64,000 nucleotides of DNA from Coprinopsis marcescibilis (GCA_004369085.1 ML210232.1:1-64000); one strand, 5' to 3'. Shown: positions 14,456 through 27,463, counted from the stretch's first letter. Notes: generated by a model not told the origin, from the letters alone. Numbers and translations: made by a program.

Positions 14456-14498
14456 AGATAAGATCTGATAAGATCCAAATTATCTTATCTGATATCCG
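14456..14498. repeat. GATAAG cluster with perfect inverted repeat
   Basis: Two GATAAG motifs are followed by CTTATC. GATAAGAT and ATCTTATC form an 8-bp perfect inverted repeat around a 7-nt spacer. It lies about 430 nt upstream of the intact NACHT gene start and may be a GATA-factor site cluster. Confidence 0.45.
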
Positions 14499-14673
14499 AT
14501 CGAGCACAACCAGATCCTCGAGTCAAATATCCACAGTGGACTGATACGTAGAACACATATATCACAGCGTAGCTACACCTCAGTCCTCACCAAAACGAAC
14601 CGCGAAAAATCAGGAACCTGACTCGCAATACAAGATGCCAAACGACATTGTACTAACGAGATTATACAAGTGT

Positions 14674-17600
14674 TCAAATCCCATAATGCACGAAGGGAAC
14701 CCATCTTGCAAACGATTTCCCTTGTCTCCGCAGTTCCTGCACTCCAAGGTGCAGTCCAAATGCTGCATCAGTCGAGTCTGGTGGAGCTTCGGTCCCATTG
14801 CGGAAAAGATGTCGATAAAATACATCCGTCACAATCGGTGCATCTCCTTCTTGCATCGACCTGAGATACATCAAAGTTAGCCACTACGATCCATTGAAGT
14901 GCAATCTCTTAGGCTCACCACATAGTACCCACAACACCTCTAAATCCCGCAAACATCATCATATCCACAATGGACACATCCGCCCCCTCATCCGTCCCTA
15001 CCGCCGTCTGACCCGCGCTAAGATACGCAAGCGCCCTGTTTGAAGCCTGACATTGGTTAATAATCCTTTCCATAGTCAGACCTTTTTCGCCCAACAAACG
15101 ACTCTGCAACGGACTTGACGGGTGGTGCAAGCTATGACACGCAAAATGAACAAAAGTCGCCAACTTCAAGCCATGAGCGATGGTATCAACAACGCCTGCT
15201 GGGCTATTTCGCGTAACAACATGTTTGACGAGGTTGTTCGCACTCGGAACTCGAGCTTCTATACTTCTCAGCTCATGTCTTGTCTCTGGAAGAGGCTCCG
15301 CCTGATGTCTGTCGCCGTCCGGCTCTATGATCGCAACAAGCTTGAAGTCGAAAGTCGGCTGCGGAGGCGAATATAACAGGTCCCGAGGAGAATGACAGTA
15401 GGAGGATACGGCAAAGTCGAGTATGCACAGAGCGTCCGACTCCACGCTCTCCTTTGGGTATATTCCCGCCGCATGGAATGGAAGTGATAGAAAGTGGCCA
15501 GTCGGGCACCACCAAATTCTCTTGGGGCAATCTGTCTAAATGATAACCGTGTTAAATGAATAGTCCGTCACCAAAAGTTGGAAGTATCATACTTTTTCGA
15601 GCTGAAGAGCTTCAACGACGGGACCAACTACCCCAACCCACAGCGTCGCTAGGATGGCTCTGAACCCGTCATTCGTCGTTCGGCGCCCTGAATCTCTATG
15701 TCCGAGTATATCTCCACCCAAGGCTTCCTCGATCTCACAAATGAGCTTAGAAGAAGCCCTCTTCTCCTTCGTTACCGTTATCTGTTGGAAAGCTGCCTTC
15801 AACGTCCGAAGGAGTGTGATACTCACACTCGGGAGAGGAAGGTTAAGAAATCCCAGTTCCGGTCGCATGATAACGGCGTTGCACCCCCGCTCATTCGCGT
15901 TAAGCAGCACCACAGGATACTTCAGCTTAGCCGATGTGAGTGAGCTACACGGAAGTGGAAGAAAGACCGGAAACGTCTCCACCGGCGCCGGCGCTTCCAA
16001 ATTCTGGCCAAACGGCCGCTCCCAATGCTGCGAAAAGCCCTGAGCTGTCCCGCCATGCGTCTCCTGGGCCGATACGGGCGTCAAGTCCTGATACATCATG
16101 AGTCGAGTGACCGAACTGAGATACCTCAATATCGTACGCAGCGGTCGAGAAAGCGGTGGGCTGACGATACTGAGTAGGTCTCCCTGAGAGCCAAGGCGGA
16201 GAGCCTGAGTCCATGCGATCGAGCGGGCCATAGACAAGAAAACTGCAGCAGCCCCGAGGTCATTGTCTTCAATGGCGCAACGGACGGCATTGCTCGAAAG
16301 CTCCGTGGATCGCGCAAAGCTGTTTCGCTGAGATGAGCTGAGGTTGCGGGATGCTAGCCACGGGAGGAGACCGATGGCATGAGAGTAGATCTTCAGGCCA
16401 ACCTTGGCTTCAAGGGGAGTCCCTCGAACATGATTGAGTAGTTTCAGGGCATGCGCCGGCCAAGATGACGTAGAATATGACTGTGCATGGCGCGGAACAA
16501 TATAGCGGGTACGTACACTCAGATTCGAGCGAACGTGGTGTGTACAGAGCTCGAGGATGTCTTCGTACGTTTCGGAAAGTGGTTGGTAGAACTTCCCCGA
16601 GCGCTCAGGCGACCATAGATAGTCCTCCAGCGTCTTGTGGTGAAATCGAATAGAAGAGGAGTGGGACTCGGGATGGGGGATGTGAATGATAGAGTGTAGA
16701 TCGCAGAAAGTCGTATCAGCTGTCCCAGGGTTGAGGTCGTAGAAATCGTCTAGGAATGCAGTGGTGATGGTGTGGTCCGAAGTCCCGCCGTCCGGACTTG
16801 TTGATAGCATAGCCGTGAGCCCATGAAGCAAGCGCTTTAACAGTACATGATCAGCCTCCGCAGACTCTAATATCATTGTGTAGAGCGCGTCCAGGGGTGT
16901 AAATGGGTTGACCGCGCTCGGCCCCATCTGGTGGTAATTGACAGCTAGCGCAAAAAGCTCCACCAGGCTTCGTCGGGGGTTATTGACGAATGTGATAAGA
17001 GTCGAGGCGTAGATGAACTGTCCTGATGCTTTTTCGACGACTTTTTGTATATCTTCTTTGGAAGGCCAGCTGGGAGGAATCTTCGATGCCGACGGGTGCT
17101 TCGAACGAATGTCGAAGAGTGCGTCAATCAAATAGTCTTCAATGTCCGTGTCGCAGCCATAGTCCTCCAACCTGATATGCTTGGTCACCGCCTTCACCAC
17201 CTTGTCGTCGAAAGTGGACCGTATGTCGTACTCTGGTCGACTCGCCATGATGACCACGAACGGTAGACCATTCTTCGTCAACACTTCGGCGAACAGACGA
17301 ATAATTCGAATCTGTTCCTTTGAGCTACGGCACTCATCCAGGCCATCGATCACAATGACCTGTCTGTGGGGAGCTTGCACATCTTGAGACGCGGAGGACT
17401 TCTGCTTCGAAAATATCAGCTTGATCTTCTTCCTGAACTTGCTCCGTCGTCCATTGGCGGAAGCCACCTTCTCCTTCTCCAATCGGTTCAGCGGCCGACA
17501 TACGAGCCTCTCGAATTGGTGTTCGAGAGATTTATCAAAGATGTTGGAATCCGCCCGTATTTCATCCTCGACGAAGGCTTGGAGGCCTGGAATGACGCTG

Positions 17601-18160
17601 CATAGTTGATTGGAGATGGTGGAAGCGAGGGGACGGCAGGTGTCGAGGTCGGGAACGCGGGTGGAGAAGAAGTACGATGCTGCCAAGGTGCCTTGTTGCC
17701 GACAGCGATCGATCACCTCTCTCTGGATGCAGGTCTTTCCTCCACCCGCAGGGCCGGAGAGCCAAGCCATTAAAGGGAGGTTGTCCGCGTTCTCCGTAGG
17801 GTAGCACGTCGATGCAGTCCACGACATGATGTCTCCCAAGATCTCCCGCCGAGTACCCTCTTTGCACCGCGGAGCATACGCCGAGGTTTCGGACTGATGT
17901 GTCGCCTCGACTGCACAATGCTTTCCAAGCAAAGCCATGGGGCTCACTGGTATGTTATTAGCAACTCAATTAGTGACAGTGCCAAACGGTGCTGCGATAA
18001 ACTTACACGGTGCATTTCCGAGGCTGTAGGCTCCTCCAACGTTGCCTATGTTCGTGATAATGTGGAGGTCTCGTCCTGCGGCATTTAACTGGGCGTTGGG
18101 CAGTGTAACATTGCTGGAATTCTGCAGTATGTTTCCACCTGTGCATGTCGTCGTTAACAA
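14674..18160 (-). CDS. NACHT-CHAT fusion protein (NLR-like, pseudo-protease CHAT)
   Basis: One spliced gene joins a NACHT ATPase to a C-terminal CHAT (caspase-like) domain. The N-terminal exon (to 18007) has VTLPNAQLNAAGRDLH. The exon 17946-about 15590 carries HCAVEATHQSETSAYAPRC, Walker A LSGPAGGGKTCIQ, Walker B VIVIDGLDECRSS and FHHKTLEDYLW. It then has the linker typical of TPR-CHAT proteins (IYSHAIGLLPWLA, AAAVFLSMARSIAWTQALRL) and the CHAT start PVVLLNANERGCNAVIM. Following exons give IWWCPTGHFLSLPFHAAG, FVHFACHSLHH and FAGFRGVVGTMW, then SMQEGDAPIVTDVFY to RWVPFVHYG. The catalytic His of VHFACH is present, but the expected SACQTA reads SAGQTA (Gly codon 15011-15013), so cysteine protease activity is unlikely. 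The start codon is unresolved: no in-frame ATG is visible, and a short upstream exon with ATG near 18160 is probable. Confidence 0.87.
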
Positions 18161-19971
18161 GGCATACTAGGAAACATCTGAACAAACCGACCAGTGTCGG
18201 TTCTCAAACCCGAAGGAGGAGATAACCCCTCTAGATCTCTTCTTGGAGAGATCATAAAAGTTGTTAGCTGCTAGACTGAGGAGAAAGGCTCCTATGAGAG
18301 GTAACTGTCACTCTGGAGTGTGGAGGAAGAAGCTGGTGGAGGTCGAAAGGGAGTGGGGATATTATCCTGTTTTCTAGGTGAGAAACACAGCTTGATAAGG
18401 GTTTATATGATCAAGAAGAAGCCGGGAGCTCATGGCAAAGCTCAGCGGGGAGAGAACAAAGACGACACGCCAATTATCCGCGCGAAGGGCGACTGCTGTG
18501 TAAATTGCACACCGTGAGATGGCACAATGACATGTGGGTGAGCTACCGCAGCATGCCCATTCAAGGAACCGGGCGGCTGTTTGTCAATCTTAGCTCTTCT
18601 CTATAGAATGAGAAGTGGAAAAGGAGCCGTGAAAAACTTCTTCCAGTTCCGAACTGGGCGGAGATTGTTACGTCTGTCTGGGCGCTGCTCGAGTTCGTCT
18701 TTGCCAAAGGAAGGACATATTAAACTTTGAAGCAGCAGGCCTTTGCAACGGATGTTAGTCAATCACGTCAGGAAGGACCCATCGTGTTGGAGCTCCAAAC
18801 ATGATATCGAGCGATAAGGTGTGAGCGGAGAATGCAGAATTTTATTACCTTTCTTTTGCATTAGCCTGAGGACAGTCTCCTATATTACTAAGCCTTTTTG
18901 ATGGGTAGGCGACACGACCAGTGAAGTTCGGCTTCACCGCGTGGCACCAGCCTGCCCTCAACGCTGTGCAAGTTTCTGAAGGGAGTTTTTTGCACTTACA
19001 AAGTTATTATTAGGAAAATACATTTAAAAAGGCGCACTGTATAAGTACTCCAAACATTCAGATCTGTGTTCGATGTGCAGCATTGGAAGTTCGAAGAGAA
19101 CTGTTCGATTTTGTTCTTGATCTCCGAGTCAACTTGATCTTTTCTTTTTTAATCCTAAGTACATTCAGGCCTCAGGGAAGGACTGCATTCGACCTTGCCC
19201 GCTAAGGTCCCTTCCACCTCCATATTACTAATCTGAACATGGTTTTTGAAGGTTTCCAAATCTCCCCAAATAAAATGACCCCTGTCGAATCCTTTCAACC
19301 ACTTAATGAAAGTTGTCCTGCAGGTCTTAAACTAAACTCAAACTTTGGTTGGTTGGACTGATATTTTTATGTCGAGACGAGCGGCGGGGTTCTCATCTTC
19401 GCCGCTTCCTTTCACTTTCCAAGCTCCATGTCCTCGAGTTAGTTTTGATTACTGACCGTCAAAAACTGAGCAAGGATTTGAGCGCTAGAGCAAGGGTCGC
19501 TTAGTCGCAGAACGCGGCCCCTGGTTTACATATCCAAACGTATAGTTTGGTCTTGTGCCACACTGTTTGGTTGAAGACCAACCCTCGAAATAAAGGGCTT
19601 GGCACGAACCTACCTTGAAGTTATTGATTTTGGTTTTATACAGCAAAAGCAAGGTTTCCTAGGGTAGCTTTCGGCGGCAGCTTCATAGATAAGATAAGAT
19701 AAGATAAGATACGGCTCCGATCGGTGTACAAGTTTAAGAGACTCGAGAGCGCATAGCCCAATCTCCAGCCAACTCCCGAGTGGACCATTTACGTTCCCGA
19801 TAAGCTGGTCCTCCTGGTATTACCTTGGGAGGCAACACTATGGCCATCGTGACCTATACTCGAGTACCTTGCTAGCATCAACCCATTCAAAAGTATCTCA
19901 GAGACATCAATAAATTGGCAACGATACTTCTATCAATACATTTCACATATTCTACTCCTCCACAAGACACA
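18161..19971. other. 1.8 kb intergenic region
   Basis: This lies between the 5' end of the NACHT-CHAT gene and the 3' end of the MTAP gene, both on the minus strand. I see no coding segment with support. It contains the GATAA microsatellite at 19688-19711. The unresolved first exon of the NACHT-CHAT gene may lie in its first 200 nt. Confidence 0.45.
19688..19711. repeat. (GATAA)n microsatellite
   Basis: Five consecutive GATAA units end in GATAC. The array could act as a GATA-factor binding cluster or be a neutral microsatellite. Confidence 0.6.
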
Positions 19972-21162
19972 TCACTGCGTCTTACTGAAATACTCGGGCA
20001 GGATGAACGCGAGCTTCTTAAAGTCCTCCGGGTTCTGCTGAGGCGAAGTAGGCATGATGCTAAACTTCATGGTACCCTTCTCCTGCAACAAAGCCTCCGC
20101 AACCGCAACCGCCTCTCCCTCTCCCTTGGCCTGGATGTGCAAATGGTGCTTGTGAAGGGTAAGGTGCAAGTCATCCAAGATGCTCGACAGCACAAGCTTC
20201 GCAGCCGACCCATTGTCATGCAGCGTCTGCACAACATCATGCGCAGTAACAGCATCCGACTGGGGTCTCCACGAATCATAGTCCGTAGCCATCGCAATCA
20301 GCGCGTACCTATAATCCACAGCCGTTAGTTAGCTCAAATCGAATCTACGATACCACACCGAAAACGCACGAGATCTCCGCCTCCCTAGCCAACTTGGATT
20401 CCGGCAGCACGCTCATGTTGATGAGATCCGCACCCCACTGGCGGTACATGATACTCTCCGCCCTCGTCGAGAACTGGGGGCCCTCCATGCAGATGATAGT
20501 CTTATCCGTAAACAGCTTCCTACCCTTCCCCTCCTCCTCCAGCACCTTCCGCACCCGGGGCTCCAGCCACGCAATCAGCTTGTTGCTGAAGGGGTCGCCG
20601 AACATGGCGTGCGCGACGACCGAGGTCTCGGTGAAGAACGACGGGTCGCGGATGCCCTTGGTGCGGTCGATGACCTGCGACGGGAGCACGAAGGAGCCTG
20701 GGGAGACCTCCTCGCGCAGGGAGCCCACGGCGCTGAAGGAGACTATGGCGGTTACGCCAATAGACTTGAGCGCCGCGATGTTGGCCGTTCCTGGGACGCG
20801 CGAAGGTGGAATAACGTGGCCGATTCCATGGCGGGCAATGAATGCGACCTTGGTGCCCGATGGAAGAGCCGCGATGGTAATAGGCGAGCTCGGGTAACCC
20901 CAGGGCTATTATTTCCAAGATCAACAAACGGTGCTAGAGCAATAGGAGCGAACATACAGTCTCAGGGTTCACGGTTTTGCTAAAAGCCCATTAGAACGTT
21001 ACGCAATACAAAGGTGATGCAAAGCGTACATGATGGTCAAATTGTCAAGCTGGTAGAGCCCGCTTCCGCCAATCACCCCAATCAAAACTGACAATCTGTC
21101 AGCCAACAACGAACATCACAGCACAGAACCTGACCAAATAACTTACCACCTTCTTCAGACAT
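19972..21162 (-). CDS. MTAP: S-methyl-5'-thioadenosine phosphorylase
   Basis: The enzyme phosphorolyses methylthioadenosine, a by-product of polyamine synthesis, to adenine and methylthioribose-1-phosphate in the methionine salvage pathway (yeast Meu1). The start [17 protein letters not shown] is split by an intron after ATGTCTGAAGAAGGTG. Further motifs are [35 protein letters not shown], the substrate-site stretch [29 protein letters not shown] and [13 protein letters not shown]. The C-terminal end is [10 protein letters not shown] with TGA at 19972-19974. Length and order fit the family. A TATTTAAGG-like element lies about 105 nt upstream of the ATG on the same strand. Five or more short introns are consistent with fungal homologues. 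Confidence 0.94.
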
Positions 21163-22109
21163 CCTGAGTTCTTAGAATAGAAGAGAGCGAGGAGAACGAT
21201 GGGAGGAACAAATTTTCCGGCTTGCTGATCGCGCTTGGAAAGACAGGGGCGTTTGATAATCGCCCCTTAAATAGGGTCACTAATCCGAGTACATCTGCTG
21301 ACTCCGCAGTACAACTATGCAAAGATACCCTGATACCCTGGATCCTCACATGGCGGACCCAAGTTGATATACGAGAACTATTTCGCAATCCGCTCACACG
21401 GATACACGGAGGGCCACTAACCAGTTTCAAAAATCATCTCATTTTCCAGAATATCACTGCCGCAAGTTCGGTAGGGAGTCGGGACAGCTACCACCGGGAG
21501 GCACATTGCTAACGGCATACCAAGATTTATGACAGATTCTCCACCCAGGGGACAACTTGGGTTAACTAACAACACCTACCGTCAAACCCCGACAATCCTG
21601 ACAAACCCCCTGCTTCTGTTAATGGGCTAGGGTAAAGTATGTAGTGCATCAGCAATTCTCTGCTCGGGGCTCGGCGAATTTAAAACTCATCCACACCGTC
21701 GTACCCAATCACAATTGCCCCATCTACCTCCGAGATGATGTGCATGATGCCAGGCCAAGTATCGTCATCCCGACAATACCGCGACGCGCGCTATGGCCAC
21801 CAATACCAATACCAACTCCACTTGTATCATCCCCCAAGTCTCAGTAAAGCACATACATTCTACATGATACTGATACAACATTTATTTACTTTTGCCATAC
21901 CACACGTAGTAACGTCCAAAAACAGCTGTCGTAATAAAATGAACGAAAGAAATAGGGTGTGTAACGGAATTAAAGAAAGCGACAGAGAGCCTCAAACGGG
22001 CTATGCACACAGAACAAGGAAAGACGAACATTATCAGGATCCACCAAGAATACTCTAAAGGACAGACATCACATAGAAAGCAACCAAAAGCAAAAGGGAA
22101 TCTAGTCAT
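21163..22109. other. Intergenic: MTAP promoter and transcription-factor 3' side
   Basis: No gene is supported in these 947 nt. Short open frames on both strands lack motifs. Simple ACCAATACCA-type repeats occur near 21800. Confidence 0.5.
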
Positions 22110-25100
22110 CTAACTGTCAGGGTTTGCATCATAGACATACGGATTTCTCCAATGCCCATCCGACTTTCGTGCACCTAGAGAGAAAGAGAAACACAATCAG
22201 CATCCTAATCCACCACTCCCAAACGAAAAAACAAGCACCCACCATACGGATCCTTCCCATTCACACCATTCACCCCCGGACCCTCCCTCTCCCTCTCCGC
22301 ACTCACACCATTCACCACACCAGGGGGCATCCCCCCACCCGCCATACCATTCCCAGCCCCAACAGGCTGCAACATCCCACTCCTCATCGTCGACGAATTC
22401 GACGCAGACGTCGAGATGCTCGCCGTCCTCGACATCCCCGGCCCATGGTCATCCACATCCTCATCATCATCCATATCCACCTCCCGCGGGGGATCATACA
22501 TTGACACGAACCTCAAACTCGACGGACGAAACCCACTGGCATGCGCCGGTCCGAGCGAGGATGGCCCCGCCGCATGAGCAGAATGCTCAGCATGCGGCCG
22601 CCATCGTTCCGCATGGTACCGTCTGTCCTCCGAACCCGCACCCCTCGACGAGGCCACATGGCTGCTCCCACCCGCACTCGCACTGCCACCCCCACCAGCT
22701 CGACGAGGCAAAGCCCGATGTGGTCGCGGATACCCCGCTGATGGCCCTGCAGACGCTGATCCTCCTAAAGCTCGCATTAGCAAAGTGCACTTCTCGCGAA
22801 CAACATGTAACATGATTAAATGACGTACGGGGTGAATCATCGATGAGCATATCGAGCCAGCCATCCTTTTGCGGTGTCGGCGCGTGGTCGTCATAGCTCG
22901 GCGGCGAACGGCCAATCATCGCTGGCTGGTACCGGGGGACCACAGGCGGAGCAGGCCCACCAAGTTGAGGATCGATCTGGAACACAAAGGGTTCCAAGGG
23001 GTTCACATGGTGATTCGGAAGCGGCAGCTTGCTTGCAGCCAATAATGCAAGAATGAGGTCACTGTGAACATCGACAAGGACGGGTCAGTGACAAAACTTT
23101 AGTTTCCTAGTATGTAGACGTACACTCTCCGACCATAAGCGGCGTTCCTATACAAAGTCAGGTTAAACGGGTTATTCCTATCCGGTCTAATCAGACACAC
23201 ACCTTCTTTCCTGCGCCTGCATAAGATTGATACACCTATGTATGTCCCGCAGCTCATCGCTCTGCTCAACGTTGACGTGGGAACGCTCCTTCCGCCAGAC
23301 CTCAATGAGCAAAAACAGGCTCGCCATCGAAAGTGCATACATCTGTCCACCACCATCAGCACACCATCCAACCCACAAGAGATGCAAGGAAGATCGTACC
23401 TGGACAGCTGGCATGAGGTAATACCCTCCTGCGGGCTGACTCTCCATCACGCGACTGCACAAACGCGCAGCCCTCGTGCACGTTTCCAGCGAAGCAGAGC
23501 GCATATTTCTGCGCGAGATGTAGGGCCGGTGCACGAGCATTTGCACATAATGGAATGTTATCCACAGCGATGCCGACTGATGCAGGAATATCCGATCCTT
23601 GTGATGCTTGTGCGGTCGGACTAGAGCGAGAAACGAAAAAGGAGAAAAGCAAACACTGTCAGCACGGGATGGCGAAGCCGTGCCAAACGGATACATACGG
23701 TGCAGCGGAACCGAATGTTCCCAAGAGTTCATGGCAGTTTCGATGCCGGTCAGGATCTGTCCCCTCTCCTGTTCGGACTCGTGTTCCTTCGGACGTACAG
23801 CGTACTAAGCCAGATCACCTCGCGTTAGTTCTAACCGGACACACCAAAATAAAGCAAAGGGGCGTACCAACGTGCGCTGGACGTTACCAAGAATGTTGAA
23901 CAACGCGATCAGCTTGATGAAATGGGCGACCGTAGACGGTTTCCCTTGGGGCTGTTTGAACGACAAGAGCGGGTCCGGATTCTCCCAGTATTCGTCATCG
24001 CAATCCGTCGGAAGGTCTACGTTATGGCTAGACGTTATATACATATCAGGAACACGAGTTTCGGCAGGAAGGGAGCAGGGATACGTACTCGGATGGATGG
24101 ATGGAGCATGGTCGGCCAACAGTGACTGATACAAACACTTCCCCTACGACTAGTGCCCACCACAGTCGATTGCGGAGCTCGCCTTGCGTCGATTTTCCTT
24201 CTGCCCTGTTCGGCCTATTCAGCCCTATATCCTGGGCCGCTCTGATCGCTAGGCCCAAAAGGTACCAGCTCTTCTCGGCTGTGGATGTAGAGTTGACGAA
24301 GAGGGCCGCCAGCTATAGGATCAATGGACGCATCAGCTCCTGCCGGATCGTATAAGCAGGTAATTCTGCTTACGAGGTATGCTTGCACAGTGTAGAGGGA
24401 TGGCAACCTCGAAAACGATAACGATGCCTCGATTTGTCTGAACCAGTGGTAACCGCAGCTAAGCTCCGAGCTACTTCGGTCCTCGACAACCCTCCTATCA
24501 TCAGTGTACCGCGAGGCTAGTGCGCAGACTGCAAGGAGGCTGGCCCCGAAATCCGGATTCGACAGATGCAAACGAGCCTTGATAGACTGCTCGAACGTCG
24601 GCCTGTGCAGGAACGGGAGGAATATGTTCACTTTTGTAAAGTAGATGTCCACGAGGTAGTCGAGAAGGTCGGGGTCTGGGAAGACGAGTATTATGCGAGG
24701 CTGTGCAGGGATGCTTTCCCACTGGTGAGAGCGCACGGTAAGCACACCAAGGAAAAAAGGCAAATGGCAAAGGATAACCTACAGTCGGCACATTCCAAAA
24801 GTGGGCCCTCTTGTGCTTTTCGATTGTGATTTCTGTAGCTTGCGGGTTGAGAATGTAGTCTTTGCTGAACTCGAGTGCTGTTGCGAGGAAATTGCTGGTG
24901 CTGGATGGACCGAAGAACCTCCCCTGATCTGATTTGAGGAAGAGAACTTCGCGCAGGTGGACCGAGATTGAGTCTGGTTCGTCTTCATTCTCCGAACCTG
25001 AGTCGTCTTCTGGTTCGCTGGATGGGGCTTTGCCGGATATCGGTGGTGGTGGTTCGTATTTTGTGGGCACCGGGGTGGTGGCCCATGATTCGCTGGGAAG

Positions 25101-25729
25101 AACCTGCTCCAACGCACGAGAATAGCGTGCTAGGCTGACCAAAGTGTCGCGTAGGATTGCTGGATGAGATGGTGCTTGATATGTCGAGGATAGGACGGCG
25201 GTCAACAGCCCATTCATCTTCTCTCGGTAATCCCCCAATGAACCTGAGCTCGCTCCTTCTACCGCCGTCTTGAGGGGTGTTCTATTTAACTTCAGCTTCA
25301 TCAAACGCAAACCGCAGTAGAGTTTACAGACCTGTTGAGTATTTGTGCGTGTTTCTGGGAAATAGGATACATGTAAATTGACTCGGATAGACGGATACGA
25401 AACGGTGATGGGTAAACTGACCTGGTTGGCGTAGAGGTGGGTGCATTCTGAACCTAGCGCAGTACAATTCGAACACTTCTTGTCTGGCATAACCGAAGAA
25501 TCGCCTAGGAAGGATAAGGTGAGGGAACAGGGGGAGAAGGGAGAAAAAGCGTACATCGTGCTGGGGAAACGAGTAATGATTATTAGGATTTTTTGAGTAC
25601 AAAGGACGAAATATAGCTACCTTTCTTTCTACGACAGTTGTCACAAGCGCCCTGAAGACGTTTGCGTTTGGTAGGAGGGGGATTGGGGGAGGATTCTGGT
25701 GGCATGGTTGGTGAGGTAGACGACGACAT
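22110..25729 (-). CDS. Zn2Cys6 fungal-type transcription factor
   Basis: This is a nuclear binuclear-zinc-cluster regulator. The DNA-binding domain is assembled from three exons. Exon 1 (25729-25621) ends RLQGACDNCRRKK. A 6-nt micro-exon (25560-25555) supplies the next Arg. Exon 3 from 25504 gives CDSSVMPDKKCSNCTALG followed by SECTH, completing six cysteines. A fungal-specific TF (Fungal_trans) middle homology domain follows: LLDYLVDIYFTKVNIFL, PFLHRPTFEQSI, LLAVCALASRYTDD, LGLAIRAAQDIGLNR and LWWALVVGEVFVSVTVGRP. The C-terminal region is rich in Ser, Gly, Pro and His, and the last exon after an intron near 22200 ends NPYVYDANPDS with TAG at 22110-22112. Targets cannot be told from sequence. 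Confidence 0.9.
25555..25560 (-). other. 6-nt micro-exon of the Zn2Cys6 gene
   Basis: The minus-strand hexamer CACGAT lies between an intron ending ccccag (25561-25620) and one starting gtacgc and ending ctag (25505-25554). Its inclusion gives ..KK-A-R-C-D.., restoring the third conserved Cys region of the zinc cluster. Confidence 0.8.
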
Positions 25730-27463
25730 TGTGGGACACGTCCAAGGGAGGCCACAGCCGTGAGAGCAATCTATATCCGTTTCAGGTCGCTCTGGGACCT
25801 TTTGATAGTGGGCGGCACGACCGAATCGGACTTGTTATTTCTTCCATCCGTGCATATCAGTACCATCACGACATCCGAAAACGCCCTGATACACACAATT
25901 TTATAAATCTCTTCCTCCCGCCCGGACGGCCAGTTGCAGGCCAAAATCAAGTTTTACAATCAGTTTCCAGACGATTTTCCGCTCTTCCGTCGCTTTCCGC
26001 GCTGCCGCACAAATGTGATTTTGGGACAACAATCGTGTCACAAGTTCTGCCACGGCGCGTGCCCAACCGGCTCCGTCCTTTGCTCATCTCGATCTCGGAT
26101 AGCCGGAGAAGCAAATATGGTATCCGACCCCGCGAAACCCGACGCTGACTCAACGCCTCAACACTGCGCGATATGCATTCAGCCCTCCAAATCTCTGCCT
26201 TGTCTCCATAGTTCCCCGCAGGAAATCGCTCTGGACACAAGGGGAACGGGGAACGGGGAACAGCCATCCACCTGGCACCCGCTAACCACCGGCAAAATTT
26301 GCCCTCTTCAGCCGCCGGAGAAATTAAAATTCTTCCAAACGTCGCTTGGTCATCAATCATTTCCTCTTTCGGACAAGGAAAATAGCCAAATCTTCGCAGG
26401 GTGTTTTGTTCTGCAAGGAGCCGATCTACGCAGTTTCTATAGGCAGTTATTCGGAAGACGTCGACGCGCAACGCACACACTGTCGGCCAAGGCGCTTTGC
26501 TTATTTTATGGTCGTTCTTGGAGCATACTAACTGCCCCGGTGCCGTGCACCGCTGTCGAGGCCCGTCGGTTTCAGGGATGAAACGGGCCCAGTAATGCAT
26601 TACGGAAAGCTCCGACCAGGTCGCGCAGCGTGCCATGACAGGCTAGAGGGTGAGAGCGCTCAACCCTTCCTTCTCGGCCACACGGACGAAGCTGCGCGGT
26701 CGTCCACCAAAAACCCATTGTGTACATTCATTTCGGCATAAATATACAAAACCATCACACATACGCAATTCATGTTGATAAAGCCTTTGATACGCACTCA
26801 AGAACTGATGCAGATGCAGATAGCCAAAGTGATAGTGATAGATGATAATAATGACACACTGCCAAACCTGTGCCGTCAACTTGCCCTTGTTTTTGTCCCA
26901 ATCGCCCTATCCCTATCCTTGCACACCCGTTTACTAATGTATCCCAGAACAACAATCCCGTTATACGTTCTAACATCCGATTAAAATCCGCGGGTTTCCT
27001 CGTAAACATCACGACAATAACATACTGCCCCTCCGAAGAGAACAAAAAAGTCTGAAACAATGCTTGATGATCATCTGGGGACACAGGGCTTTCGCTGACT
27101 CCGGTTTTTCGTATGCGTAGCCTTAGCCGAGATATCCTGATTTCCCGGGATTTATGCCCACAATCCGCACGCGCCAAAGCGCTCGACACACTCGGTAGAT
27201 CGAAAGGCTTATTCGGCTATATACACATACACATATGCAAAAAGAAGAATGAAACTCCTCGGACGGACATGCTGCGACGCCGACTAACCAAAGTATCCTC
27301 GGTGTCGACCCTCGAAACTGAAGCACGAACACGGTAAATGCCTCACGGAGAGCATGCAACGCCCATCCTGACTCCCGAGTGTAAAAAGAAACATTGCAGC
27401 GGCAAATCCGATTTGAAGCAGGCACGCCCTGGAAATCCTGGCGCCCACACCGGGCAAAATGTA
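25730..27463. other. Intergenic between transcription factor and tRNA
   Basis: This is the upstream flank of the Zn2Cys6 gene. No gene was recognised. It includes a short GGGGAAC triplication near 26245 and A/T-rich sequence near 26720-26880. Confidence 0.45.
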
